Shown here: positions 35,101 through 50,100 of the stretch, one piece after another
How positions within the stretch are numbered: the first letter of the stretch is position 1
Layout of the letters: every line of letters begins with the position of its first letter
Source: Lachnospiraceae bacterium
GTDB lineage: Bacteria > Bacillota > Clostridia > Lachnospirales > Lachnospiraceae
DNA length: 57,948 nt
Direction of reading: 5' to 3'
Assembly (NCBI GenBank): GCA_017625255.1
Contig: JAGALK010000076.1
Coordinates: forward strand, 1 to 57,948
Position numbers and translations under genes: made by a program
Notes under the pieces: generated by a model
The model's database searches: none
Told to the model about the DNA's origin: nothing
The model's input: only the letters and a program-made list of their open reading frames with translations

Positions 35101-38100
35101 TTGTTGCGCTTTTCTAACTTCATATCAACTTTACCAGCAGCAAGTCCATCTGCTGCATTCTTTAAATCAGCACAAGCCAGACGAATTTTTCTTGTCATAG
35201 TAACTGCAATTCCTGTTGATACGATCATCATAATTACAAATAACACAGCCGTAAATGTTGCATAACTTCCCAAATAATGCTGTGGATCGTCTACTGTAAT
35301 AATCTGAGCTGCTGTTGTATATCCTGTATATAAGGAAATTACAAGTAACAGTTCAATAATAATAAATCCAATACCTAATTGTGTATATACTTTCATATTT
35401 TTGCTCATAGTCTTTACTCTCCTTCTTCCAAATCGGTCTCTTCACTTACCTTTTCTAACATGGTTAAGTCTTCGTCTTTTAATAGTCTATCTGGATCTAA
35501 CAGCAATTTTACACTTTCGCCTACTTTGCCGATACCATATACATATTTGTTCTGTGTCTTATCTTCATGTCCTATAGTAGCAGATGGCGGCGGAAGAATA
35601 TTCTCTTCTGTAATTTCAACTACTTCCGCAATTTTTTCTACAATCAGACCTACTACTGTTTCTTTTACATTAATAACAATAATACAGGTTCTGTCTGTGT
35701 AGTCTATCGGTTCTTGTTTAAACCGCACTCTCACATCAATTACAGGAATTATTTTACCTCGTAAATTGATAAGCCCTTTTATGTAATCTTCACTTTCAGG
35801 CACTTCGGTAATTTCCTGAAAAACAATAATTTCATTTACATACTGAATTTTCAGAGCAAAATACTCATTTCCCGATTTGAAGGTTACATATTTGTCCTGC
35901 TGTGTTGCAAATTCGCTCATATGTACCTTTTCCTTTCTTTTATTTACTCGATTAATCCCGGTGCATCCAGAATCAAAGCAATACTTCCATCACCCAACTG
36001 GGTACATCCTGATAATCCTTTTACTTTTTTGATATAATCCGGAATAGGCTTTACAACAATTTCCTGTTTACCTACCAGACGATCCACAAACAGGCAAACA
36101 ATCTGCTCTTCAATCTCAACTAAAACCAGCATGCCATCATTTGGATCTGCTTTATAGTCTTTTAAATTGTACCATTCACCTATGCGGATTACCGGATAGC
36201 CTTCACCACGAATCATGACAAATTCTTCACCGCTTGGTTCTCTATAAAGCATATCCTCACGGGCACCTACGAATTCTTTTACAGAGCCTGTTTCAATAAC
36301 AAAGGAGGATTTGCCTACTTCCATGACAATTCCGTCTATAATAGACAATGTCAATGGAATCTTTAAATTCATCGTACTTCCCTGCCCCGGTGAGCTTTCA
36401 ATTTCTAAGGTTCCGCCAATGGATGCCAGATTGGAAACAACAACATCCATACCAACGCCTCGTCCGGAATATTCAGTAACCTTTTCATTAGTCGAAAAAC
36501 CCGGTAATGTAATAAACTGATATACTTCCTTGTCTGCATATGCACTATCCGGCTTATATGGATCAATGATGCCCTGTTTTCTCGCCTTTGCTAAAATCTT
36601 GTCACGATTTAAGCCCTTACCATTATCCTGTACACTAATCCATACCTTACCGGATTCGGTCTTTGCTTTTAAGGTAATTTTACCTTTTTCGGTTTTTCCA
36701 CTCGCCTGACGCTCTTCTACAGTTTCAATTCCATGATCAACCGCATTTCTTACCAAATGCATGAGCGGATCAGAAATATGCTCAATAATATTCTTATCCA
36801 CCTCTGTATGTTCACCAATCATTTCAAATTCGATTTCCTTTCCAAGCTTTCTGGAAACATCGAATACGATTCTGTTCATTTTTTGGAAAGTATTTGTAAG
36901 AGGCATCATTCGCATACTCATAATGACATTTTGTAAATCTGTAGAGATTTTCGTCATCTGACCTGCCGCTTTGTTGAAATTATCCAATTTCAATCCCGGT
37001 ACTTTCAAATCCTGATTCTGCAAAACTACTGATTCTGAGATAACCAATTCTCCAATCAAATCCATCAGCATATCCATTTTGTGTACATCCACACTGATAA
37101 ACTGTGCTTTTTCCTGTTTCTTTGGCTTATCTTTTGCTAATTTCTTTCCTTTACCAGGCTCTTTTGATTCAATGACGAAATCACCCGGTGCGATTTTTTG
37201 TTTTTCAGGCTCTTTTTTCGGCGCATTAGCACTTTCTGCATTTTGTGCCTGCTCTGCTTTGGCTTCTATCTCTTCCACACTTGATTCTAAATCAATTCTG
37301 ATTTCTGTACCAAAGCTGTCAAAGCCCTGCTGAAATTCTTTTGCACTGCATTCATAGACTTCTACTTTCTTAATGTCATAGCCTTCTTTTACAATTTCAC
37401 GAAGCTCTGCCTCGCTGCATTGCGCCTGCAAAAGAATTTTAAATCCATTTTCTATAATCTCATCCGCACTGGATTCATCAGAAATGATATCCTCCGGATA
37501 ATGCATCAAATCTTCTGCTATCTCTTTTAATGCATAAACTGTTTTGTAGGCATGCACATTTGCCAACTGAACATCCGGATGAAAGGTAAGGTAAATCTTA
37601 TAAAAATGACTTGCACTGGTAGCCATTGGTGCAATATAAAACTGCTGCGGCTCCTCATGCACATTCTCCTTGATGTCCTTTTCCTGCTCTCCTTCGCCAT
37701 TCTTGATTGCTGTCAGGAATTTGTCAATTTCTGCCACGATTTCACTGGCATCTCCATCTGCAGTTTCACCATCCTGAATCTTATCCATTTCTCCAGTGAT
37801 AAAATCTGCTACCTGCAAAACATGTTCTACCAGTTCTAAATGCGGTACATTGTCAGGTTTTGATTCACGAAGATAAAAAAATACATCTTCTAATTTGTGA
37901 GATATTTTGGTAATCTCATCAAACATCATAACCCCTGAAGAACCTTTGATGGTATGCATTGTACGGAAGATTTCATTGATACTATCCTCATCAAAGCAAT
38001 CCTCGTCCTTCTGCTCTAATACAATTTCCTGAAGCCGTTCAAGCAGCTGTCCGTTTTCAAACAGGTACATATCCAACATTCCCTGCGTATTAAACTCTTC

Positions 38101-41100
38101 TGCCATTTTATGCTCCTTTCTCTACCCTTTTATACCAGACCGAATTTCTTTAACACCTGTTCAAATCTATCCTGGTCGATTGGTTTACCGGAGTAAACCG
38201 TACATCCTAATTCAAATGCCATTTTGACATTTTTCTCTTCATTTAATGCCGTGGTCATAATAACCTTTGCTGCTTTTTCAGGCGGAATATTCCGTTCTTT
38301 TTCTAAATTCCTGATTCCCATCAGTGCCTGATATCCATCCATAACCGGCATCATAATATCCAGACACACCAAATCATATGGCTCATCATCCTCTAATGCC
38401 ATCATAAAAGCATCCACTGCTTCCATTCCATCCACGGTTACATCACATTCACCGTACTTTGACAAAAAACCTGTCATAAATTTTCTTGTCACAAAATCGT
38501 CTTCTGCTAATAATATTTTCATATGTCATTCCTTTCTGCCTATCACATTTTATTTAAAACCATATAGGTTCTCTTTGCAATATCCGGCAATTTTTCCTGA
38601 TATTCCACCGCCCCCATGTCATAGGCTACCTTTGGCATTCCATAGACAACACAAGTGGATTCATCCTGTCCAATTGTTCTTGCTCCTGCATTCTTCATTG
38701 CAAGAAGCCCTTTTGCACCATCTCCCCCCATTCCGGTCAAAATAATTCCAACCGCCCGGCTTCCTGCTACTTTTGCAACAGATTGAAACAGAACATCTAC
38801 AGATGGACAATGTCCATTTACTTTTGGCCCAGGTCGAACTGCAACCTGATAAGTACCATTCATTTCTACTAACTGCATATGCGAATCGCCTCCCGGCGCA
38901 ATCAATACCTGTCCCGGTACTACCAAATCTCCTGATTTTGCTTCTTTTACCCGAACCTGACACTGGTCATTCAACCGATTCGCATACATTTCAGTAAATC
39001 CCGGCGGCATATGCTGTACAATAACCACCCCTGGTATATCTTTACCAAACTCTTTGAGAACCGCAGCAATTGCTTCTGTTCCTCCGGTAGAGGCTCCAAT
39101 CGCCACGATTAAATCTTTTTTTGTCTCTGAAAGCGGCTGACTTGGCATGGTTAAAGGTGCCTTTTTCCAACTGCTAACCTTTGCAATAGATGCAACTTTA
39201 ATTTTGACCGGAAGCTCTGTTCGTATAAAAGCTTCCAGCTGTGCCCGGCTTGCTCCTGATGGCTTGGCAACAAAATCAACTGCTCCTGCCTTTAGGGCAT
39301 CAAACACCTTATCACTTAATGAGCTAATCATCACCACAGGCAACGGATACTGCGGCATAAGCTTCTTTAGAAACTCAATACCATTCATCCGCGGCAGTTC
39401 AATATCTAAAGTCATCACATCCGGTTTGTATTTGACTATCGCATCTCTTGCTTCAAAGGGATCCCTTGCTGCTGCCACTACGGTAATCGCAGGGTCCGCA
39501 TTCAGATTCTGCACTAAAAGTTCTCTAAAAACCAGAGAATCTTCTACCACTAACACGCGTATCTGACGCATAATTTATTCTCCCTTTCCTATTTTCGGAA
39601 AATAGATGGCTGAATGAGTGAAAAGGGAACATTATTTCTGTCAATGGTCTCTGTTCTTCCCACAAACAGATATCCCCCCGGTTCCATCGCATCATATACT
39701 TTCTGAATTAATTCCTTTTTTGTTTCTTTATCAAAATAAATCATTACATTCCTCAAAAACACAATGTGCATTTTTCGCTTGAACGGAAATGGATCCATAA
39801 GATTAAACTGTCTAAACAACACTTCATCCTTAATCTCTTTTGTAATCTCATAACGATTTCCGTAATCTACACTCCGTAAAAACCGTCTTTTCCAGTGTTC
39901 CGGCAAATTATCAATCTGCTCTTTCTCATACACACCTTTAATTGCCTGCTGCAATACTTCGGTGGATATATCTGTCGCTAACACTTTTATATCCCACATG
40001 CTATGCTCAAGACCAAAAAAATCCTTTAAAAGCATCGCCAGCATATATGGCTCCTGCCCTGTAGATGCTGCTCCACACCAAATACATAAATCTTTTTTTC
40101 GCTCCTCTTTTTGACGAAGCTGTGGAAGTACTATCTGTCTCAAATAATCAAAATGTTCAAATTCCCGCATAAAGAAAGTATGATTCGTAGTCAGCATATT
40201 TACCAATTCCCGTTCTAACGCACCGGTAAAATCCTTCTCCACTTTATTCATATAGGCATTGTAACTGCTAAAGCCATTATTACTGACATAATTTTTCAGC
40301 CTGCCCTCTACTATTTCCTTTTTGCGGCTCATATCTATGCCATAGCGACTTTTAATAAAATTGTATATTCGCCAAAATTCTTCATCCGTCATATTCCTAC
40401 CTTATACCTTTCTCATGGTTTCTAATGAAGCTGTCTGGCGATTTTCTTTAATACCCAGAATATATCCGGGTTGAACTTTTTCTCCACATCACTTTCCATG
40501 ATTTCAAATGCTTTTTCCTGATCAAAAGCATCTCGATAGGTTCTCTTTTCTGTTAATGCACAATAAGCTCCTGCAACTGCAACAATTTGAGCAGCAAGAG
40601 GAATTTCTTCGCCTCTTTTTCCATCCGGATATCCGCTGCCGTCCCAGTTTTCATGGTGATAATTTGCAATTTCCACAGCCATACGAATAAAGCTGTTGTC
40701 TATACCACTATTTCCGATATCCCGAAGAATCCTTGCCCCAATAACAGTATGCGTCTGCATCGTAGTATTTTCTTCCGGAGTAAGCCGTCCCTGCTTTTGC
40801 AAAATATTTGTCGGGACTGCCATATTACCCAAATCGCAAAGCGGAGCTGCCAATTCTATGGTATCTATAAAGCTATCCGGAATCATGTAGCCATACATAG
40901 CTGACATCTGCATAGCTTCCGCCAGAGTACGACAATTATAACTCAATCTATCCATATAGCTTTCATCATAACATGCATTTTCTCTCGCTACACGAATCAG
41001 CGTATACAATACTCTTCTTCGCTCCGTCTCAATCTGCTTTAGCTGCTCACTGATAGACACCTGCAGCTGACGATTTATCTCTAAAATATTTCGATTTGCT

Positions 41101-44100
41101 TCATATAATTTCAAATGCATTCCAACTCTTGCCTTTACTACTTCCGGAATAAAAGGCTTGGTTATGTAATCTTCTCCGCCTAACGAAAATCCCTTTACAA
41201 TATCTGCCGGTTCGTCAAACGCAGAGATAAAAATAACCGGTATATCTCTGGTAACGGTATCCTCTTTTAATTTCTGGCAAACCTCATATCCATCCATTTC
41301 CGGCATTGCAATATCTAAGATTATCAGCTGAATTTTCATATGCTGTACCATTTTAATTGCCTGTATGCCGTTTTCCGTAAGTACCGGCTGATAACCCATT
41401 TCGGATATAATATCCCGCAAAACAAATCGGTTTGCTTCCACATCATCCACAATCAGTATTCGTGGAATTTCTTTGGTTGTTTTCCCCTCTGTCATGCCAC
41501 TCCTCCATGATGTCATAAGTTTTTCTGTAGCAATTCAAAAGCGGCTGTCGCTTTTTCATAATCCCCTTTTTGTACTGCCATTTTTAATCTAAGTGCAGCA
41601 CTTTTTACTTCTCTTGGGGCTTCTTCAACTAATTCTTTTACTGACTCTGCAAACATCTCTGCCTTTTCCCAGTTTTCCATTTCCATACTTAGAATCAGCT
41701 TTGACATTTTCTTTTCTATTTCCTTTTTATTTTCAGGCTCACCATATTTTCGGATTTTTTCACCTGCAGAGTTTTCTGTCAGATTCTGCAGCTTGTATAA
41801 CAAAGCCTGTTCATCCGTACTCATGGCATATTCCTGATTGCTATTACAGTCCTCTTTAGGCAGTTCTACCCAAATATGAAAAGCAAACATCGTTCCTTTT
41901 CCCAGTTCACTGTCCACATAAATATTTCCATCCATAAGCTCTACGAGCTGTTTACAGATATTCAACCCCAATCCTGTTCCGCCATATCGTCGGGAGATTG
42001 AAGCATCTACTTGGGAAAAGCTTTTAAACAGCTTATCCTGATCTGCCTTGGCAATTCCTATCCCTGTATCTATAACCATAAAAAACAATTCCGCCCGATT
42101 GCCGGACTGGGCTGTTTTTACCGCCTCTACATGAATCTCTCCAACGGAAGTAAACTTGTAAGCATTGGATATCAGATTGTTTAGAATCTGCACAATCCTA
42201 AGCTCATCACCAATAATACATTCCGGTATTTCCGGCGAAACAGTTATAGAAAACTGTAAGCCCTTTTCAACAATTCTATTGCTGTGATTTCCTTTTACAT
42301 AATCCATCATACTTCGAAATTCAAACCTGCGTGGTTCTAAAATAAACTTTCCCGCCTCTAGCTTGGAAAAATCTAAAATGTTATTAATGATGGAATTCAT
42401 ATCTCTACATCCCCGTTCAATCAAATGCAAAAGCTTTAACTTTCCCGGTTCTGTCTCTTTGCTTATTAACTCTTGTGTATTTCCTAATATTCCATTTACC
42501 GGTGTCCGAAGCTCATGAGTCACATTTGCCACAAATTCATTCTTCACCTTTTGTGACTCTTCTGCTTCCTGCCCTACTCTATTTACCTGCTTCTCTAAAA
42601 AATTTTCTACAGAAACATCATATGCTGTACAAATATATAACTGTTGTCCTTTGCCTGTCAGCATATCCGCATGGAAGTCCTTCGAATCCTCGTATTTTAA
42701 TATTTTAACCTTGGACGAAAAACATGTGCGGTTCTTTCGGTATGCCATCATACTTTGTACTTTTCCGTTCAATTCGCATTTTGACACCAAAATCTCGCCG
42801 TTCTTTTGAAATTCCCCGGGAAAAATATCTATAATAGATTTTTCGCATAATTCCTCATATTCCAAACCGTCTTTTGCTGACTGATTTGCATAAATAATAG
42901 TGCCACTATCATCAAAAATCAGCACCATTTCCAATGCATTATCTATGGAAAATTGAAACAAACTATTCTGTCCCATACGCTCTCCTCCTAATACACCAGT
43001 TACTAAAATTATAGTAAAAATGTACTAAATATACAAGAGAAATTTTTGTAAAATCGACATGTTTTGCTGATTTTTTTTATTATTTTTCTGTATTTGCTGT
43101 AAAATGTGCGAAAATTATAGTATTTCCAGAAAAAACAAGATCCAAATCCTACGATTTGGACCTTGTCAAATAATTACAAGTTCAATTATTTTACTCTAAT
43201 CTTAATAGTTGCTTTCTTTTTGTTGTATGTTGTTACTGTAATCTTTGCTGTACCTTTTTTCTTTGCTGTTACCTTTCCGGTTGCAGATACAGTTGCAACT
43301 TTCTTGTTACTAGACTTAAATGTAAGCTTGTAACTAGCTGCTTTTGCCGGTGTATACTTCTTCACTTTGATCTGAGTAGTTTTACCCTTTTTAAGTGTTG
43401 TTTTTCCAGCTTTTACAGTAATCTTTTTAGGTGCTGCTTTTACGGTAATTTTACAGGTTACACTCTTACCATCAACAGTTGCTGTAATCGTAGCTGTACC
43501 TGTTTTCTTACCCTGGATATTTCCTTTTGCATCTACTTTTACAATATTTGGTTTATTAGAATTCCATGTAACAGCCTGATCTTTTCCTTTTCCTGTAACT
43601 GTTGCTGCTAATTTAACCTTTTCTTTTACACCAATGGTTGCTTTTGAAATATTTAATTTGATTGCAGTTTCTTCTGCCTGCTCTGTTGGTGGAGTTACTG
43701 TTGCAGCTTCCTTTGCTTTTACAGTAACTGTGAAGGATTTTCTTGTCACCTGATCACGAACAGTTTCATTACCTTTTACTGTAATGGTAGCTGTTAATTC
43801 TACTGTTGCATCACCTGCTGCTGTTTCAGGTCTTGTTACTACACCTGCTGCAGATACTACTGCTTCATTGGAAGAAGTCCAAACAACAGTTGCTCCATTC
43901 GTTGTTGTGGTAGGAAGTGTAATATTTCCTGTCACTGCTGTATCTACTTTTACTTCTTCTGCTGCTTTTGCTAAATCTTCTGCATAGCCGGACGCATCAA
44001 CTGCGTAGTTTTCATTGTATGCCTTCATCAGTTTGTCGTACTCTTCAGATGTGATTGGCATAATTGTTCCGTGGCTTGCATCCGGTTCAGGCATAGTATA

Positions 44101-47100
44101 GATAGTCACACCATCTACAGTCTGACTCTTAGATGTACCTAATACATTAAACCAACCATCCTCGATATTATCAGAAAGTCCGATAAATACAGTTGATCCT
44201 GTCTGATCTGCTGACAGACAATAAATTTCATTACCCTTTAATTCAATACCCTGCAATGCTGCATACTGTTTTACAGTTTCAACATCTTCCGGATTAATTT
44301 GGGAAATACATCCACCTTCAATCTGTCCGCCGCCTACATTTAAGGAATCTGCATATACTAATTCCCAGTTTGCAGAAGTCAATGTTTTGCTTCTTTCACA
44401 GAAGATTCTCTTCTTTGGTGTACCATGTTCATTGGTGCTGCCATGCTCATTCTTTGTATAACGATAGTAATAATCGCCTACTTTGATAACGGTTGTATCA
44501 ATAACAGAACCTACTTCTCCATCAATCCATACTTTTGCATCTGAAAATGTATAGAAATCTCTGGTAGTTGCATAGTATACTCTCTGTTTTGCATAACCAT
44601 CATCACCGCATTTAGATGCCCAAAATACTACATACTGCTCTGTTGCATCATCCCAATATGCTTCAGGAGCCCATGTACAGCCTGCATTATCTACAGCCAC
44701 TTTGCACATTCTCTGCTCAGACCAGTTTACTAAGTCTGTAGATTCCCAAACCATAATACTCTGGCTGCCATTTACCTGATTCTGATTCCAGTTCTGTCCC
44801 GGATAATTTACACCATCCTGTTCTACACCTGCTACTGTCAAGTCTGTAGCAATAAGGTAGAATTTATCTCCCTCCGGTGAACGAATGATAAATGGATCAC
44901 GAAGACCGTGTGTACCCAATTTAGACTCAAGCACAAATTTACCATTATTTAATGCTTCAAAGTTTGTACCATCTTCACTGATACCAAAGTAAATTCTCTC
45001 ATCCTTTGTGGAGGTGTATGGGAAATATGCAAAGAGATAATCTGTCAATTCGATTTCTCCTGCTGCTTTCTTTACTACACAATCAAAGCTCTTTGTAACT
45101 GTTCCTTCGCCATAAGTAACAGTTGCTGTTAAAGTCACTTTTGTATCCTCAGCCTGACGATTTACTTTTCCGGCAGCAACTTTTCCATTCTTTGTTGTGC
45201 TGATAACTGCTTCATTAGAAGATGTCCATGCAATCTTAGAGCCTAACTCACCCTTAGTTGAAAGAGTGATATTTCCACGGATATCATCCATATTTGGAAT
45301 TAAAATATCCTTTGCATCAGATTCTGCAATCTCCTGATTACTTGCATTACCTAATACAGTAAACTTCAATTCCTTATCTACTGTACGATCCTTTAAAGTA
45401 ACAGAAGCTGTCATGGTAACCTCTTGTTTCTTTGCCTTCTGAGTTACTTCACCGGTTTCAGATATTGCATCCGGATTACTGCTGACCCATTTTGTAATCT
45501 GTGCTTCTCTCTGATTGATACCAATTGTAGTTTTTGTTGGAAGTACAAGATTGCTAGTAATTTCATCAGCAGATGTATTTGTACCTAAACAATCTGCTTC
45601 TGTTAAATTGATGTCTGCTTCGCCAAAATCATTTTCCTTTAAGCTTGCCAACATATCATTCATTTCTGTGGATAAAGCTGCAACTTCTTCTTCAGATAAT
45701 TCTTTCTCATAAATTCTAAAATCAGCTACAGCACCCTCAAATTTAGGATCATTTGCTTCATAGAAGGACCATCCCATGTAACCGTCACGAGCATCTCCTG
45801 CTGTCATTAACCCCTGTAATGTACAAGTGGTATCATTGTTTGCAGCACCTTCAGATATAGCAATACTATTCTGCTTTTCACCATTTAAATAGAAGGTAAA
45901 AGAACCACCATCTTTGCAGGTTAAGGTAACATTCTGCCATTCACTTGCTGCTAATGGCTGAGAACCTACTACTACAGACTCATAATTCCAGCCATTTCCA
46001 TTAGCTGGTGCATTACCTACACCGGCACGCATGTTATTATCCTGATTGGAAGAACCTGTTATATACATATATTTCTTGTTATCTGACCCAATACAAAACA
46101 TCCATGAGGATTTAATATTTCTCGAAATCTTTACCAACATATTGATGGTTACTTCTGTAGCGCTTTCACTAATCGTTCCATCCGGAATGTCTACATAACC
46201 ACCTGTCATATCTAATACAGGTATTTCATCAATTGTAGAAAATGCCACTGAACCATTCGTAACACCATTGTGTCCATTTCCGGATAAATCCTTGATACTT
46301 CCATCTTCATCCTGTGTCATATTCCAATGCATAATTGGATTAACTGTCTCTGCTTCTTCGGCATATGTATTTACCGGCAGAGAAGTTGCTACCATGGCAA
46401 ATGCCATAGTTCCGGCCAAAGCCGTTCTTAACCATTGTTTAATTTTCATAGTAATCTCCTTCTTCCTTTTTAATATAGTTAGGTAAATTATACAAAAAGA
46501 CAAAAAATTGTGCAATCAAAATTATACAATTTCTTCATTTTTACATTATATAAGCTTTTTCTGTATAAAGTTGCAAAATATGACAAATCAACTCTTGCAA
46601 CCGTTCCCCGAACTATGTATAATATCAATGTTAATGGTGCATCACGCACTAAATCTTATATTAAAGAAGGTAAAGCCATGGAAAGAAGAGTTGGTACTAT
46701 ATCAAGAGGAATTCGTTGTCCTATCATTCGTGAAGGAGACAACTTAATAGACATCACTGTTGACAGTGTTTTAGCAGCAGCCGAAAGTGAAGGATTTTCT
46801 CTTCGCGACAGGGATGTTATTGCTTTGACAGAATCCATTGTTGCAAGAGCACAGGGTAACTATGCATCTGTACAGGATATCGCTGATGATGTGAAAGCGA
46901 AATTAGGCGGAGAAACTGTCGGTGTTATTTTCCCAATCCTTTCCCGTAACCGTTTTGCAATCAACTTAAAGGGTATCGCAATGGGTGCTAAAAAGATTGT
47001 TTTAATGTTAAGCTATCCAAGCGATGAAGTAGGCAACGCACTTTTAACATATGATCAGTTAGACGAAGCGGGCATCAATCCATATTCTGATGTTTTATCC

Positions 47101-50100
47101 TTAGAAAAATATCGTGAATTATTTGGCGAAAACAAGCATGAATTTACCGGTGTTGATTATGTAGATTATTATGGAAGTATTATTAAGGATGCCGGCGCAG
47201 AAGTAGAAATCGTTTTCGCTAATCAGGCAAAAACCATTTTAGACTATACAGACTGCATTATTAACTGTGATATTCATACCCGTGCAAGAACCAAGCGTAT
47301 CTTACTTGAAAACGGTGCCAAAGTGGTATGTGGTTTAGATGATATCCTCAACGCACCTGTAAATGGCAGCGGATTCAATGAAAAATACGGTTTATTAGGC
47401 TCTAATAAATCCACTGAAGATAAAATCAAGCTTTTCCCACAGGAATGTAAGGACTTAGTTGTTGCTATTCAGGAAAAGATTTTAGAAAAAACAGGAAAGC
47501 ATGTAGAAGTTATGGTATATGGTGACGGTGCTTTCAAAGATCCTCAGGGTAAAATCTGGGAGTTAGCAGATCCTGTTGTATCCCCTGCATTTACAGACGG
47601 ATTACAGGGAACTCCAAATGAATTGAAATTAAAATACCTTGCAGATAATGATTTTGCTAACTTAAGCGGTGCAGAATTAAAAGAAGCAATTTCTAACAGT
47701 ATCAAATCCAAACAGGATAACTTAGTAGGAAATATGGCTTCTCAGGGTACTACTCCTAGACAGTTGACAGACTTAATCGGTTCTCTCTGTGACTTAACCA
47801 GTGGTTCCGGCGATAAGGGTACTCCAATTATTTTGATTCAGGGTTATTTTGATAACTTTACTACAGACTAAAATCCAATAAACCAAAAAACGCTTCACAC
47901 TGTGGAGCGTTTTTTTATGCCCTGTATACAAAAACAAATATTATCACATACTATTAACTACCATAATCAACTACTACGGGGTACAACATGAAGAAATCTA
48001 TCTTATCCAAAGAAACTATCCTTCAACTTTTCTTAGAAATTATCGGCAGTATTTTAATTGCTGCAGCAATCCATAACTTTGCCCTTCATGCAGAATTTCC
48101 TATGACGGGATTTTCGGGAATATCTATTATTTTATATCAGCTTTTTCAAATTCCTATTGGACTGTCTACAATTTTTTTAAACATCCCAGTAGCTGTACTG
48201 TGCTATAGATTGTTAGGTAAGCCTTTTTTTATCCGTTCTATCCGCTGCATGGTCATTTCCTCTGTTCTTATCGACCATGTCGCACCGCTTTTTCCCGTTT
48301 ATGACGGAAGCCGCCTGTTGGCTGCGCTTTGTACCGGAGTTATTGGCGGTATTGGCTATACCATTATCTATATGCAAAACTCCTCTACAGGAGGCATGGA
48401 TTTTATTATCATGGCAGTTAAAGCAGTAAAACCGCATATTTCTCTTGGAAAAATTGCATTTTTATCCGATATTGGCATTATATTGATTGGTGGAATTTTG
48501 TTACGGGATATAGATGGAATTATTTATGGAATGATTGTAAATTTCCTGTTTGCTGTGATGGTAGATAAAATCATTTATGGTGTAAATTCCGGTAAACTGG
48601 CAATGATTGTCACCGAACAGGGACAAAAAATCTGTTCGATTATCGACGAATGCTCCGGACGAGGTTCTACTATTCTAAAGGCTTTTGGCGGTTATCAGGG
48701 TGATAAAAAGCAGGTGGTATTATGCGCCTGCAATAATCGGGAAATGTATATGGTCTTAACTGCCGTAAAGGAAGCCGATCCGATGGCTTTTTTGATTATT
48801 TTAGAATCCAATGAGGTACATGGAGAAGGATTTCACATACTGACTATTTAAAATCGTATCTTCGTATCTCACAGTTTTTGATACCAAATCGTGCATATTC
48901 TTCATTTTCCATGTCATAAAAATAGGAATGGATGACTCTTGAAATACCATTATGTGCCACAAGCAGATAAGTTTTGCTGTCTGCCTGTGCCTTAATATCA
49001 TCCAAAAGATTGTATATCCTTTGTGCCAGATGCAGCATGGTTTCTCCACCTTCAAAGTGATTAATAAAATGCGTCTTCATTTCGGCAAATTCCTTTCCAT
49101 CCCTCGGTGTAGATTCGTACTTGCCAAAATTCTGCTCTTTTAACCTTTCTTCCATGCGCATAGGAATTTGTGTCACTTCCGAAATGTGTCTTGCTGTTTC
49201 TGCTGCACGAATCAATGGTGAATAGAGTATTTCATCAATTTTCAGGTTCTGACGAAGAATTTCTTCTCCTAATTCTTTTGCCTGCTTATGTCCTAACTCG
49301 GTCAACGCTATATCCGTTGCACCACATATTTTGTTTTCTACATTCCAAATGGTTTGTCCATGTCTTGTAAAATAGATATGTGCCATTTTTTCCTCTCTTC
49401 TATACATCTAATACATTTTTTAAATCTGCAATATAGATTTCCTGTTGTTTTTTTAAATACATTTTTATAAAGGGCTTTAAATATAGTTTTTTTGCATAAA
49501 TTTCCTCTGTAAATTCAATAGTAGTTTCTTTTTTATGTTCTGCAAAAATACCCATCCAATGCCCTTTTATCCTGTCATTTTCCAAGTCAAACTCCCATCT
49601 TTGGTAGGGTTCTGCACAGGTGACAGTGAATTTGGTTTTGTAATCCTCTTTGGTATATTCTACAAATTCATTTGCATTTAGTACTTCTATTTTTTTAATA
49701 TTACTTCTCCATGCATAATTGTCCAGAGATGTTACGATTTCCCAAACACTTTGGATATCACAGGGAAGTGTTACTTTTATACTTGAAATTGCCATATGTT
49801 TTCCTTCTCTTATAAATTATTTAAAATCAAGCTGCCTCCGGATATGATGAGCATGATAATTACAAGCCTTTTCACCAGCTTCTCGTCTAATACCTTACTG
49901 CTTTTCATGCCTAAGAACAGGCCAATAAGCATAACCGGCACTAAAACAACCGCTTTTATAAAGATATCTCCGGTAATAATTCCCAATATACTATACATAA
50001 TGATACGAAATGTACTTTCTGCAAGAAAAACAATACAGATATTTCCTTTAAAAGCATGGCTGTCCTCTGTGACACGACTTACATATGCACCAAGCAGCGC